A DNA stretch of 64,000 bases from Ruminococcus sp. (lineage in GTDB: Bacteria > Bacillota > Clostridia > Oscillospirales > Ruminococcaceae): assembly GCA_017484095.1 (NCBI GenBank), contig JAFUTU010000032.1, forward strand, positions 121,833-185,832, read 5' to 3'. Below, piece after piece: positions 17,248 to 26,339 of this stretch. The position numbers and the translations under genes were made by a program. The notes beneath the pieces were generated by a model. That model did no database searches. It was given only the letters and a program-made list of their open reading frames with translations, and was not told the origin of the DNA. The stretch's first letter is position 1; each line of letters opens with the position of its first letter.

Positions 17248-18759
17248 TTATCTTATGTAGTTTTCTTCAAGAGTATTGAACGGTGCCAGAGGTATTCCTG
17301 CCGAGTTATAAACGTTTACCTCACCGTAGTTTGTCCAGCAGTAGGCTGCAAATCTCGGCTCCGATACCTCAGTGCTAGTAAGTATAATCCTGCCGCCTTG
17401 TATCTCTGCCTTTGCAGGCTTGAATTCGCCGTCCTCACCTGCAAGCTCAAAGCCCGAGCCGTCACCGCGTATCTCCAGACCCTCGGCATATTTCAGCGTG
17501 AGCACAGCCTTGCCGTCTTCAAACACTGCCGAATCGAATCTCGCACCGTCAGCCTTTACGTCCATTTCGTAGACCATTTTCTCTGCTTGCAGGCAAAGCC
17601 TTTCACCAACGGGCTTTTTGTCTGTCGGGTGGAGATTGTCAAGCTCTCCGCAGTCTAGTATAACTGCCATGCCTGTATTTTTGACAGTTCTGTAAGCTTT
17701 GTCCTGTGCGGAGCGTATCTTAGCCCAGTGCTTGTAATCGGGGTCGTTCTTAAACCTGAACATTGGCAGCTGAGTGAGAATAAACGGCAGATCATCGTCT
17801 CCCCATTTTGTTCTCCACAGATCTATCAGCGCTCTGAATAAGTAGTAGTAGCTGTCAGCCTTGTGGTCGTCAGATTCCCCCTGATAGTACAGGAACCCTC
17901 TGAGTGTGTAGGGGCATACTCGCATAAGCATAGTGTCATAAAGGCCTGTCGGTCTGAACGGGTTGAGCTCACACATAGGTCCGGGCCAGAGGTTTTTGCC
18001 GCAAAGCTCCTGCACTCTCTCCCATGAAGCACCCGGCTCGCTCTTGTAAACCTCCTGCTCCTTCTCATGCCATTTGCGGTCATATTCTTCATACTCGCGG
18101 TATTCCTTTATCTGCTCTTCAAGAGATTTTCCCTCTATTTTCTCATCATATTCATCAATATAGCTTCTTATCCTGCTGTCTGCTTCGAGGGTCTCTCTGT
18201 CCACCCATGCAGATGCCGACGTTCCGCCCCAGTTGCAGCCAATGAGCCCTACCGTTATACCCAGGTCTTTAGCGAGCTTTGCTCCGAAGTGATAGCCCAC
18301 AGCGCTCCACGCTCTTGACTGTTCGCTCCCTGCCTGAGACCATGCAGAGTTCTCCTCGTCATGCCGGAACTTGTCGTCCTTATAGCCGTTTTTCTGAGTA
18401 TAGTAAAAGCGCACGTTGCAATCCGGCGTAAGGCTCTCAAGGATCTTTTTGCCACCCTTGGCATTCTGCAGCTCAAGCTCCATATTAGACTGTCCTCCGC
18501 AGAGCCATACCTCACCGACAGCGACCCTGTAGAACGTAACGGTATCTGTGCCGTCAGTGACCGTCATCTCATAGTCGCCGCCTGCCTTCATAGGTGCAAG
18601 GGTCACCTTCCATTTTCCGTCTTTTACAGTGCCCTTTCCCTCGTTGCCGTTTATGCTGACGGTAACCGTGCGGCCGTTCTCACCTTTTCCCCATACGGTG
18701 ATGTTTTTTTCTCTCTGCAATACCATATCATTGCTGAAAATACTTGCAGGCTTTAGCAT
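17248..18759 (-). CDS. Sialate O-acetylesterase family protein
   Basis: 503 residues. An N-terminal beta domain (about 1-85, beginning LKPASIFSNDMVLQR) precedes an SGNH hydrolase core. The nucleophile Ser sits in GEVWLCGGQSNME (about 83-95), and YYQGESD (about 290) is a conserved family block. No signal peptide is visible, so it probably acts in the cytoplasm on imported O-acetylated sialic acids or acetylated plant sugars. No other sialic-acid genes are adjacent, so the exact substrate is open. Confidence 0.88.
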   Translation of the reverse strand: MLKPASIFSNDMVLQREKNITVWGKGENGRTVTVSINGNEGKGTVKDGKWKVTLAPMKAGGDYEMTVTDGTDTVTFYRVAVGEVWLCGGQSNMELELQNAKGGKKILESLTPDCNVRFYYTQKNGYKDDKFRHDEENSAWSQAGSEQSRAWSAVGYHFGAKLAKDLGITVGLIGCNWGGTSASAWVDRETLEADSRIRSYIDEYDEKIEGKSLEEQIKEYREYEEYDRKWHEKEQEVYKSEPGASWERVQELCGKNLWPGPMCELNPFRPTGLYDTMLMRVCPYTLRGFLYYQGESDDHKADSYYYLFRALIDLWRTKWGDDDLPFILTQLPMFRFKNDPDYKHWAKIRSAQDKAYRTVKNTGMAVILDCGELDNLHPTDKKPVGERLCLQAEKMVYEMDVKADGARFDSAVFEDGKAVLTLKYAEGLEIRGDGSGFELAGEDGEFKPAKAEIQGGRIILTSTEVSEPRFAAYCWTNYGEVNVYNSAGIPLAPFNTLEENYIR

Positions 18760-18805
18760 AATGATCTGACCTCCTGATTAAATATATTTAATGATGAAAA
18801 ACCTA

Positions 18806-19309
18806 TTATGTATCAAGATCGTGATAGAACAAGATTATGTCCTCATATTCTTTGTTCTTATTAAAATATCCGCCCTTTACCGTGCCGATCGTCTTGAAGC
18901 CGAGCTTTTCGTAGAGGGCAATAGCTGCCTTGTTTGATGCGACCACTGCATTGAACTGCAATATTCTGAAGCCCTTTTGCCTTGCCATGAACAGCGAATG
19001 TTCTACCAGCACCCTGCCTATACCCTTGCCCCTGACTTTTGAGGACACAGCGTAGCTCGCATTAGATATATGACCGCACCTGCCAACATTGTTCGGGTGC
19101 AGTATGTAAAGGCCTGATATCTCACCCTTGTATTCTGCTACCCCTGTAAAGGTCTGTGATGCGAAAAACCTCTCAGCCTCAGATATATCCATAGGCTTAT
19201 CCTGTGGGAAAGCGTCACCGTTTTCGACTACCTCGTTCCATATCTCTGTCATTGTCGGTATATCGGCAGGCTCAAATGGTCTGACGGTTATGTTTTTATA
19301 ATTCTTCAA
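18806..19309 (-). CDS. GNAT family N-acetyltransferase
   Basis: 167 residues covering the GNAT fold. Motif A is VRGKGIGRVLVEHS (about 91-104), the acetyl-CoA pyrophosphate loop, followed by NKAAIALYEKLGFKTIG, the typical motif B ending. Substrate cannot be told from sequence. It sits 46 bp upstream of the acetylesterase on the same strand and follows the ABC-F gene. Confidence 0.88.
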   Translation of the reverse strand: MKNYKNITVRPFEPADIPTMTEIWNEVVENGDAFPQDKPMDISEAERFFASQTFTGVAEYKGEISGLYILHPNNVGRCGHISNASYAVSSKVRGKGIGRVLVEHSLFMARQKGFRILQFNAVVASNKAAIALYEKLGFKTIGTVKGGYFNKNKEYEDIILFYHDLDT

Positions 19310-19340
19310 ATCTATAGCTCCTTTATTCTATAAATGACTT

Positions 19341-20957
19341 CTATTCTATAAATGACTTCATTCCGTGCTCACGTCTCCAGTCGAGGAAGTCCTCGTAGGT
19401 GCCTGCACGGTCTATGCAGCCGTTGGGAGTTATCTCGATTATGCGGTTCGCAACTGTCTGAACTATCTCATGGTCATGAGATGCAAAAATAACTACACCC
19501 TTGAAGTCACGCATTGCGTTGTTCACCGCTGTGATAGATTCAAGGTCCAGATGGTTGGTAGGTCTGTCAAGCATGATAACGTTCGAGCCGAACAGCATCA
19601 TTCTCGAAAACATACACCTTACCTTTTCTCCGCCCGAGAGCACCTCTACGGGCTTGTATATCTCATCGCCCGAAAACAGCATCTTCCCTAAGAAACCTCT
19701 GAGATAAGTGTCAGTTACCTCTGACTGTGAGTACGGTCTTATCCAGTCAACTATCGACTCTGTGTGACCGTTAAAGTACTTGGAGTTGTCAACAGGGAAG
19801 TAGGAGCGTGAGGTAGATACGCCCCATTTCAGAGTGCCCTCATCTGGCTCGTCCTCCTCAGCCAGTATCCTGAACAGCGCTGTTACTGCCTGCTCATTCT
19901 CCGAAATAAATGCGACCTTATCAGTCCTTGACAGCGTGAACGATACATTATTAAGCAGTTTAACACCGTCTACCGTCTTTGAGATACCGTCAAGCTTCAG
20001 TATATCCTTGCCTAAGTCTCTGTCAATATTGAACTGTATGAACGGGTATTTTCTTGACGATGCAGGCATCTCCTCAACGCTTATCTTGTCGAGCAGCTTT
20101 CTCCTTGCAGTAGCCTGTCTTGACTTTGATTTGTTAGCCGAGAATCTGTTTATGAATTCCTGCAATTCTTTTATTTTGTCCTCATTCTTTTTCTGCTGAT
20201 TCTTCATAAGTCTCTGCATCAGCTGAGACGACTCATACCAGAACTCATAGTTGCCCACATACATCTTTATCTTGGTGTAGTCTATATCCACAATGTGAGT
20301 GCATACGTTATTAAGAAAATGCCTGTCGTGCGATACTACCAGCACCGTTCCGAAGTAGTCCGCAAGAAAATCCTCAAGCCAGCGGATAGCATCTATATCG
20401 AGGTGGTTGGTCGGCTCATCAAGCATTATTATATCCGGATTTCCGAACAGTGCCTGGGCCAGCAGCACCTTTACCTTCTCGTTTCCCGAGAGGGAAGACA
20501 TCTGAGCGTACAGTATATCCTCCGGCAGCCCCAGACCCTGTAAAAGCTTTGATGCGTCGCTTTCAGCCTCCCAGCCGTTGAGCTCGGCAAATTCGCTTTC
20601 AAGCTCACCTGCACGGTCGCCGTCCTCTTCGGTGAAGTCCTCTTTAGCATAGAGAGCGTCCTTCTCCTGCATTATGTCGTACAGTCTCTTGTTGCCCATT
20701 ATCACTGTGTCGAGCACATTATACTCGTCAAATGCAAAGTGATCCTGCTTCAGCACCGAGAGTCTGTCCTCCTTAGATATGAACACTTCGCCCGTTGTAG
20801 GTTCAAGCTCACCGTCAAGTATCTTCAGAAAGGTCGATTTTCCCGCTCCGTTGGCACCGATGATGCCGTAGCAGTTACCGTTAGTGAATTTGAGGTCAAC
20901 GTCCTTGAAAAGCAGCTGTCCTCCGAAAGACAGACTTACATTGTTTACAGTTATCAT
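19341..20957 (-). CDS. ABC-F family ATPase, YbiT/YkpA-like
   Basis: 538 residues with two ABC domains and no membrane part. Domain 1: Walker A GANGAGKST, signature LSGNEKVK, Walker B IMLDEPTNHLD. A charged linker follows (about 240-285, MKNQQKKNEDKIKELQ), as in ABC-F. Domain 2 is worn: its Walker A region reads ISENEQAVTAL and its Walker B IMLDRPTNHLD, with Arg for the catalytic Glu. A degenerate second half is usual in the YbiT/YkpA branch. These proteins act on the ribosome. Start has AAGGAGAG upstream; promoter at 20994-21022. Confidence 0.88.
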   Translation of the reverse strand: MITVNNVSLSFGGQLLFKDVDLKFTNGNCYGIIGANGAGKSTFLKILDGELEPTTGEVFISKEDRLSVLKQDHFAFDEYNVLDTVIMGNKRLYDIMQEKDALYAKEDFTEEDGDRAGELESEFAELNGWEAESDASKLLQGLGLPEDILYAQMSSLSGNEKVKVLLAQALFGNPDIIMLDEPTNHLDIDAIRWLEDFLADYFGTVLVVSHDRHFLNNVCTHIVDIDYTKIKMYVGNYEFWYESSQLMQRLMKNQQKKNEDKIKELQEFINRFSANKSKSRQATARRKLLDKISVEEMPASSRKYPFIQFNIDRDLGKDILKLDGISKTVDGVKLLNNVSFTLSRTDKVAFISENEQAVTALFRILAEEDEPDEGTLKWGVSTSRSYFPVDNSKYFNGHTESIVDWIRPYSQSEVTDTYLRGFLGKMLFSGDEIYKPVEVLSGGEKVRCMFSRMMLFGSNVIMLDRPTNHLDLESITAVNNAMRDFKGVVIFASHDHEIVQTVANRIIEITPNGCIDRAGTYEDFLDWRREHGMKSFIE

Positions 20958-20993
20958 TTCAACTCTCCTTATTTAAAAAATACATACACATTT

Positions 20994-21022
20994 ATTATAA
21001 CACAGATCCGGATTTTTGTCTA
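20994..21022 (-). promoter_or_regulatory. Promoter of the ABC-F gene
   Basis: Minus-strand TAGACA (21022-21017), 17 bases, then TATAAT (20999-20994), about 40 bases ahead of the start codon. Confidence 0.6.
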
Positions 21023-21141
21023 CTGCAAAAAAGAAGTTTTTGCCCGTCGGGCGTGAATAAAGCGTAATATGTTTTTACATATTGTGAGAATTGTTGCTTT
21101 GATAGTTTGAAATTTAGATGCCGTTTGTGTATAATATACTA

Positions 21142-21177
21142 TTGACAAACAATATTATACGTGATATAATATTGTCA
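21142..21177 (+). promoter_or_regulatory. PadR-operon promoter with palindromic operator
   Basis: TTGACA (21142-21147), 17 bases, TATAAT (21165-21170). A perfect 11-bp inverted repeat, ACAATATTATA (21149-21159) with TATAATATTGT (21165-21175), covers the spacer and the -10. This is the expected layout for autorepression by the PadR protein encoded 24 bp downstream. Confidence 0.8.
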
Positions 21178-21200
21178 GATCGAAAATAAGAGGTGATTGT

Positions 21201-21533
21201 ATGGCATTTCCGTTGAGCGCAGCCCTGCTTGATTCACTTGTTCTGTCGGTCGTTGAGAGTGCAGACACCTATGGTTATGAGCTTACCCGATATATCAGGG
21301 AATGCACCGAGGTGTCGGAATCGACGTTATACCCTGTGCTCAGGCGGCTTATGAAAAACGGCCTGCTGGAGTGTTATGACAGAGAGTATATGGGAAGAAA
21401 CAGAAGATACTACCATATAACTTCATCGGGGAAGGCAGCTCTTGGCGGATACCGCAGAGACTGGGAGGAGCATAAGCGCAGTATAGACAAAATACTAACT
21501 GAAGGGGGACCGGGACAAAATGGACAGATCTGA
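21201..21533 (+). CDS. PadR-family transcriptional regulator
   Basis: 110 residues: a winged helix (about 8-85) with the PadR core DTYGYELTRYIRE and ESTLYPVLRRLMKNGLLE, then a short charged helix. It lies directly after a palindrome-covered promoter, so it is probably autoregulatory. It overlaps the DUF1700 gene by 14 bp. PadR plus DUF1700 plus DUF4097 is a common Firmicutes envelope-stress gene set. Confidence 0.92.
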   Translation: MAFPLSAALLDSLVLSVVESADTYGYELTRYIRECTEVSESTLYPVLRRLMKNGLLECYDREYMGRNRRYYHITSSGKAALGGYRRDWEEHKRSIDKILTEGGPGQNGQI

Positions 21534-22152
21534 ATATATTATAGCATTGAGAAGCTATCTTGGCAGCAAGGGTATGCAGCCCTCAGATATCGAGGAGGCG
21601 ATAGGCTTTTACGGTGATATCATAATGGAGGGCTCTGATGAGGATTTTCAGAGACTTGGCAGTGTAGAGAAGCTCGGCAATGAGATACTTGCGCAAAGCG
21701 GTATCTTTGTCGGCGGTGAGGGCAGCTACCAGATGGAGAGCGCCTTTGTGCCCGGGCAGGAGAGCAGCACTTTCGCACCTCCTGTCGATGATGCAGCTGC
21801 ACAGGCAAAAAGAAACAGCCTTTTGATGATTATTCTTATAATAGTTACCTTCCCGATCTGGATAGGCTTTGTAATGGGTATCCTTGGTACGATGTTCGGC
21901 ATATGTGCTGCACTTATAGCTTTAATAGCATTGTTTACCATTGGCGGAGGCGCTTTAGCTGTTGAGGGCATCATACAGATGTTCCACATCATTCCAGTTG
22001 GTTTGACACTTTGCGGAGCAGGCCTTGTAATGATAGGCGTCTGCGGCCTTACATTCATACCCCTGTTCAGGCTTTTCATCAGGTTCATAGTGTGGGTATG
22101 TAAAACTGTATTCGGTCAGCTGCGCCGCCTTACTTCGGGGGTGAGCGCATGA
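21520..22152 (+). CDS. DUF1700 membrane protein
   Basis: 210 residues. The N-terminal 60 residues are the DUF1700/HAAS-like helical segment (EYIIALRSYLGSKGMQPSDIE), followed by a linker and three strong membrane helices (about 98-200). It is the usual partner of PadR regulators; a membrane sensor or adaptor role is inferred, not shown. Start ATG at 21520 after GGGGGACC. It overlaps the next small gene by 4 bp (ATGA). Confidence 0.85.
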   Translation: MDRSEYIIALRSYLGSKGMQPSDIEEAIGFYGDIIMEGSDEDFQRLGSVEKLGNEILAQSGIFVGGEGSYQMESAFVPGQESSTFAPPVDDAAAQAKRNSLLMIILIIVTFPIWIGFVMGILGTMFGICAALIALIALFTIGGGALAVEGIIQMFHIIPVGLTLCGAGLVMIGVCGLTFIPLFRLFIRFIVWVCKTVFGQLRRLTSGVSA

Positions 22153-22310
22153 AAAAAGAGCACAAAAGCGGCAGAAACTTTTTGAGTGCGGCTCTCGCAG
22201 GAGTGATACTTGTAGGAGCAACAGCTGTATACGGAGTGGTAAAGGCTGTGGGCTTCATAAAGCATGGCAGGAATAAGTCCTCGGAGGTGAACGGCAATGA
22301 CAAGATATGA
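22149..22310 (+). CDS. Small single-pass membrane protein in the PadR operon
   Basis: 53 residues: MKKEHKSGRNFLSAALAGV followed by one membrane helix (about 12-35) and a polar tail. The ATG overlaps the DUF1700 stop as ATGA, after the binding site GGGGGTGAG, and its own end overlaps the DUF4097 gene by 14 bp. The tight overlaps on both sides support it as a real gene. No family recognised. Confidence 0.7.
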   Translation: MKKEHKSGRNFLSAALAGVILVGATAVYGVVKAVGFIKHGRNKSSEVNGNDKI

Positions 22311-23133
22311 TGCAGCAGGAGATGTAAAACGTTCTCGTTATCCGTTCTGGATGCCGCTGATAATACTTGTTCTTGGCGGAGTTATGCTTATAGCAGGTCT
22401 TGTATCTATCAGAAAAACGGATATGAAAAAGTATCTCGGCAACTTTTCTGCTGACGAGGTAGTAGAGGGCGCTGACATATCTGAGCTTGATATCGAGCTT
22501 GGAGCAGCAGAGATAACCATAGCTAAAAGCAGTGATGACGATATCCATATCGAGGCTGAGGGCATACCCTATAAGATACATCAGCGCACCGAAAGAAAAA
22601 GGCTCTTCATTTATTCCGATGACGAGGACCTAGGCATAACAAGCATCTGGGTCCCCATTGTAAGCAAAAAAAGCTTTAACGGAAAGATAACAATCCTCAT
22701 TCCCGATAAAGAGTATTCGCTGATCGATATCGACTGCGGTATATGCAAGCTCAAGGCAGATGACATCACCTGCGATAAGCTGAAGCTCGATGTAGGCGCT
22801 GCAGATGTTGATCTCAGCGGCATCACCTGCACGGGCGAGGCAGAGTTTGATATCGGTATGGCAGGTGTGGATATGAAAAACAGCTCACTTTTCAAGAGTG
22901 ATTTCGACATAGGCATGGGCGAATTTGATTATGAAGGCACCATCGAGGGCGAGACAATGATAGACTGCGGAATGGGCGATGCAGACTTTGTGATAAACGG
23001 CAGCAGATCCGACTATCATATAACAAAAAGCGGCAAAGTAAGCATAAAGGGCTCAGGTTCAGATAACAGTGACGGCATCAGGATAGATGCTGACAGCTCT
23101 GCCGCAAATATAAAACTAGAGTTTAAAAATTAA
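22297..23133 (+). CDS. DUF4097 beta-helix-repeat protein with N-terminal membrane anchor
   Basis: 278 residues. One membrane helix (about 18-38) anchors an extracellular region of short repeated strands: DISELDIELGAAEITI, CDKLKLDVGAADVDLSG, GEAEFDIGMAGVDMK, KSDFDIGMGEFDYEG. The alternating D-x-G-x-A pattern is the DUF4097 fold. The ribosome binding site GGAGGTG lies inside the upstream small gene. Role in the family is unknown; linkage to PadR and PspC-type genes suggests envelope stress. Confidence 0.85.
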   Translation: MTRYDAAGDVKRSRYPFWMPLIILVLGGVMLIAGLVSIRKTDMKKYLGNFSADEVVEGADISELDIELGAAEITIAKSSDDDIHIEAEGIPYKIHQRTERKRLFIYSDDEDLGITSIWVPIVSKKSFNGKITILIPDKEYSLIDIDCGICKLKADDITCDKLKLDVGAADVDLSGITCTGEAEFDIGMAGVDMKNSSLFKSDFDIGMGEFDYEGTIEGETMIDCGMGDADFVINGSRSDYHITKSGKVSIKGSGSDNSDGIRIDADSSAANIKLEFKN

Positions 23134-23149
23134 GAAAAGAGGTATCATC

Positions 23150-23329
23150 ATGCAGAAAAAGCTTTACAGAATAAGACAGGGAAGAATGATCGCAGGAGTT
23201 TGTACAGGTCTGGCGCAGTATCTTGACATTGATGTAAATGTAGTAAGACTGCTGGCTATACTTCTCGGCTGCACAGGCACGGGATTGATAGTTTATATCG
23301 CTGCCTGCATACTTCTTCCGGAAGCGTAA
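23150..23329 (+). CDS. PspC-domain small membrane protein
   Basis: 59 residues: KKLYRIRQGRMIAGVCTGLA followed by QYLDIDVNVVRLLA and one membrane helix (about 32-57). This is a complete minimal PspC domain. AAGAGG lies 9 bases upstream. It is the last gene before a terminator and completes a PadR/DUF1700/DUF4097/PspC set. Confidence 0.88.
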   Translation: MQKKLYRIRQGRMIAGVCTGLAQYLDIDVNVVRLLAILLGCTGTGLIVYIAACILLPEA

Positions 23330-23359
23330 GGCAGTATAAACGGAACAAAATATCTACAG

Positions 23360-23390
23360 ACCGTCCTTAATAAGAGGGCGGTTTGTTTTG
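23360..23390 (+). terminator. Terminator of the PadR operon
   Basis: ACCGTCCT (23360-23367) pairs with AGGGCGGT (23375-23382), one G-U pair, followed by TTGTTTTG. Confidence 0.7.
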
Positions 23391-23418
23391 TATCTGACGA
23401 AAAAACTTCAAAAAACAG

Positions 23419-23447
23419 TTGAAATATTCTAAGATTTATAGTATAAT
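23419..23447 (+). promoter_or_regulatory. Promoter of the nfn operon
   Basis: TTGAAA (23419-23424), 17 bases, TATAAT (23442-23447), 67 bp before the GTG start. Confidence 0.65.
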
Positions 23448-23514
23448 AAAGTTTAAACTATAGATTACGGACTTTGTTAAGCAGTGTTCGCAACTTGTAT
23501 TTGGGGGATAGATC

Positions 23515-24345
23515 GTGTTCAAGATAGTAAAAAAGAAAAACCTTAATGCCTCTGTTAAGCTTATGGAGCTTGAAGCTCCATACATTGCCGCTAAGGCTGA
23601 GGCAGGACAGTTCGTCATAGTAAGAGCATCTGAGGAGAGTGAGCGTATACCATTCACCATTGCCGATTATGACAGACAAAAAGGTACGGTAACTATAATA
23701 TTTCAGGTGATAGGCGGCTCAACTATGGAGCTTGCAGCTCTTGAGGAGGGCGGCAGCATACTTGACCTCGTCGGCCCTCTGGGCATTGCTACTGAATACG
23801 GTGATGTGAAAACGGTCGCTGTTGTCGGCGGCGGTGTTGGCTGTGCCATAGCTTATCCTCAGGCGAAAAAGCTTTTTGGCATGGGCGCAGAGGTCGATCT
23901 TATAGCAGGCTTCAGAAATAAGGATATACTTATCCTGGAGGACGAGATGAGAGCAGCATCGAGCGAACTGTTCATCTGCACCGATGACGGTTCCTATGGT
24001 ACTAAAGGCTTTGTTACAAACAAGCTTGAGGAGCTCATAGCCTCGGGCAGAAAGTATGACCTTGTAATAGCTATAGGTCCTGTTATGATGATGAAGTTCA
24101 TCTGTGAGATAACAAAGAAATACGGCATAAAAACGCTTGTATCTCTCAGCCCGATAATGATCGACGGCACGGGAATGTGCGGCTGCTGCCGCGTTACCGT
24201 TGACGGCAAGACCAGATACGCCTGCGTTGAGGGTCCCGATTTTGACGGCCACCTTGTAGACTTTGATGAGCTTCTCAGAAGAAACTCTGCCTATAAGAAG
24301 CAGGAACAGCAGCACATATGCAGACTGACGGGAGGTGTCAGATAA
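23515..24345 (+). CDS. nfnA: NADH-dependent ferredoxin:NADP+ oxidoreductase, subunit A
   Basis: 276 residues, GTG start behind GGGGGAT. Ferredoxin-reductase-like fold: FAD domain with RIPFTIADYD (about 43-52), NAD domain with VAVVGGGVGCAIAYP (about 102-116), and a C-terminal 2Fe-2S cluster site CGCCRVTVDGKTRYAC (Cys near 222, 224, 225, 235). Known family role: electron bifurcation between NADH, NADPH and ferredoxin together with NfnB. The stop overlaps the nfnB start by one base (TAATG). Confidence 0.88.
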   Translation: MFKIVKKKNLNASVKLMELEAPYIAAKAEAGQFVIVRASEESERIPFTIADYDRQKGTVTIIFQVIGGSTMELAALEEGGSILDLVGPLGIATEYGDVKTVAVVGGGVGCAIAYPQAKKLFGMGAEVDLIAGFRNKDILILEDEMRAASSELFICTDDGSYGTKGFVTNKLEELIASGRKYDLVIAIGPVMMMKFICEITKKYGIKTLVSLSPIMIDGTGMCGCCRVTVDGKTRYACVEGPDFDGHLVDFDELLRRNSAYKKQEQQHICRLTGGVR

Positions 24346-25730
24346 TGCCCGATATGAGACCTACAAAAACACCTGTTTCCGAACAGGACCCTAAGATAAG
24401 AGCAAGAAATTTCGATGAGGTAACTCTCGGCTACACAGCTGAGGAGGCAATGGCTGAGGCGGACCGCTGCCTTAACTGCAAGCACCGCCCCTGTATGTCG
24501 GGCTGCCCTGTAGGTGTGCGTATACCCGAATTTATCGAAAAAGTAAGAGAAGGCAACTTTGAAGAGGCTTATGAGATAATAAAGTCTACTAATTCCCTTC
24601 CTGCCGTCTGCGGAAGAGTCTGCCCTCAGGAGAACCAGTGCGAGGGCAAATGCGTCCGCGGCATAAAGGGTGAGCCCGTCGGCATAGGCAGACTTGAACG
24701 CTTCTGTGCAGACTTTATGGCGGATAAGGAGCAGGCAGTTTCTCCTGCAGAGCCTAACGGCCATAAGGTAGCTGTTATAGGTGCAGGCCCTTCGGGTCTT
24801 ACTGCCGCAGGCGACCTTGCAAAGCTCGGCTATGATGTTACCGTGTTCGAGGCATTCCACACAGCCGGCGGTGTCCTCTCCTACGGAATACCTGAATTCA
24901 GACTTCCGAAAGCAATTGTAAGACAAGAGGTAGCAGGCCTTGAAAAAGCAGGCGTAAAAATAATGACCGATATGGTCATCGGCAAGGTGCTCTCCGTAGA
25001 CGAGCTTATGGAGCAGGGCTTTGAGGCTGTGTTTATCGGCTCGGGAGCAGGCCTTCCGAGATTTATGGGCATACCCGGAGAAAACCTCATCGGTGTTTAT
25101 TCCGCAAATGAGTATCTCACAAGGATAAACCTTATGAAAGCCTATAGGGATTCCTATTCAACGCCTATAAAGCAAAGCCGCAGCGTTGCCGTTGTCGGCG
25201 GTGGAAATGTCGCTATGGACGCTGCCAGAAGTGCTATGCGTCTCGGCGCCGAAAAGGTGTATATTGTTTACAGACGTTCAATGGACGAGCTCCCTGCAAG
25301 AAAAGAGGAGGTACACCATGCAGGTGAGGAGGGGATTGAGTTCCTCACCCTCACGAACCCGACCGCCATTGTCGGTGATGACGACGGCAGAGTTGTCGGC
25401 ATGGAATGTGTAAAAATGCAGCTTGGTGAGCCCGATGAAAGCGGCAGAAGACGTCCTAAGGTGATAGAGGGCTCTGAGCATAATTTAGAATGTGATACCG
25501 TTATTATGGCTCTGGGTACATCTCCTAACCCTATGCTCAGATCAGCCACCCCCGGCTTAGAGGTCAACAAGCGCGGCTGCTTCATCGTTGACGAGGCTTC
25601 GCAGACCACAAAGCAGGGCGTTTTCGCAGGAGGAGACGCCGTTACAGGCGCTGCCACTGTCATATTGGCTATGGGTGCAGGCAAAAAAGCCGCCGCAGAG
25701 ATCGACAAATATATCAAAGCACAAGAATGA
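24345..25730 (+). CDS. nfnB: NADPH-dependent glutamate synthase-like NfnB subunit
   Basis: 461 residues from the ATG at 24345, chosen because GGGAGG lies 9 bases upstream and the codon overlaps the nfnA stop. N-terminal cluster-binding domain with CLNCKHRPCMSGCP and CGRVCPQENQCEGKC; FAD site VAVIGAGPSGLTAAGDLA (about 140-157); NADPH site VAVVGGGNVAMDAARSA (about 282-298); C-terminal GVFAGGDAVTGAATVI. Paired with NfnA it is bifurcating Nfn; the same fold also occurs as homotetrameric glutamate synthase, a less likely reading here. Confidence 0.88.
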   Translation: MPDMRPTKTPVSEQDPKIRARNFDEVTLGYTAEEAMAEADRCLNCKHRPCMSGCPVGVRIPEFIEKVREGNFEEAYEIIKSTNSLPAVCGRVCPQENQCEGKCVRGIKGEPVGIGRLERFCADFMADKEQAVSPAEPNGHKVAVIGAGPSGLTAAGDLAKLGYDVTVFEAFHTAGGVLSYGIPEFRLPKAIVRQEVAGLEKAGVKIMTDMVIGKVLSVDELMEQGFEAVFIGSGAGLPRFMGIPGENLIGVYSANEYLTRINLMKAYRDSYSTPIKQSRSVAVVGGGNVAMDAARSAMRLGAEKVYIVYRRSMDELPARKEEVHHAGEEGIEFLTLTNPTAIVGDDDGRVVGMECVKMQLGEPDESGRRRPKVIEGSEHNLECDTVIMALGTSPNPMLRSATPGLEVNKRGCFIVDEASQTTKQGVFAGGDAVTGAATVILAMGAGKKAAAEIDKYIKAQE

Positions 25731-25747
25731 AATTTTTGTTAAAACAC

Positions 25748-25776
25748 TTGCGCGGAGAGAAAATATCTGTTATACT
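25748..25776 (+). promoter_or_regulatory. Promoter of yajC
   Basis: TTGCGC (25748-25753), 17 bases, TATACT (25771-25776), 47 bp before the start codon. Confidence 0.5.
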
Positions 25777-25823
25777 GTTTGATAGTGTTTGTGCTTTATT
25801 GAAACAGAAAGAAGGAATTTAAA

Positions 25824-26138
25824 ATGAGTTTGACCGTATTAGCAGAACAGCAGGCGTCCACAGCCTCGCTTTTGATGACATTTTTGCCGCTGGTGCTTAT
25901 CCTCGTGGTGTTCTATTTCCTGATAATCCGTCCGCAGAGAAAGCAGGAGAAGCAGGACGCTCAGATGAGAGACAACCTTGAGATAGGCGATGAGGTAGTA
26001 ACAAACGGCGGTATCGTCGGCATCGTTTTCCAGATCAAGGAGGACACTGTTGTTATCGAAACAGGCGGTGACAGAAGCAAGATCAGAGTTAAGAAGTGGG
26101 CGATCGCTAAGAACGAGACCATTCACGACGATCAGTAA
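25824..26138 (+). CDS. yajC: Preprotein translocase accessory subunit YajC
   Basis: 104 residues: one membrane helix (about 14-34, SLLMTFLPLVLILVVFYFL), the conserved IIRPQRKQEK, then the soluble domain with DNLEIGDEVVTNGGIVG. Full-length for YajC, which joins SecDF at the Sec translocon. It has its own promoter and terminator; secD/secF are not adjacent. Confidence 0.93.
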   Translation: MSLTVLAEQQASTASLLMTFLPLVLILVVFYFLIIRPQRKQEKQDAQMRDNLEIGDEVVTNGGIVGIVFQIKEDTVVIETGGDRSKIRVKKWAIAKNETIHDDQ

Positions 26139-26148
26139 AACATACGCT

Positions 26149-26183
26149 GCGTCGGCAGGGAATGACCTGTCGGCGCTTTTTTT
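26149..26183 (+). terminator. Terminator of yajC
   Basis: An 11-bp stem with two G-U pairs, GCGTCGGCAGG (26149-26159) with CCTGTCGGCGC (26166-26176), followed by seven T. Confidence 0.85.
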
Positions 26184-26266
26184 GCGCTTGTTGTGGGCAA
26201 ATTGTTTAAATGGCGAAAGATTTTTTGTTTATAATGTATAATCTGATAGAAAATTTACAATAACTA

Positions 26267-26295
26267 TTGGCTTTTTGAGGTTTTTGTGATATAAT
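26267..26295 (+). promoter_or_regulatory. Promoter of the rlmB operon
   Basis: TTGGCT (26267-26272), 17 bases, TATAAT (26290-26295) with an upstream TGA. Confidence 0.5.
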
Positions 26296-26339
26296 TAACG
26301 TGGTTTGTTTTGTACTTTTATTAAGTCAGGGATAATGTG

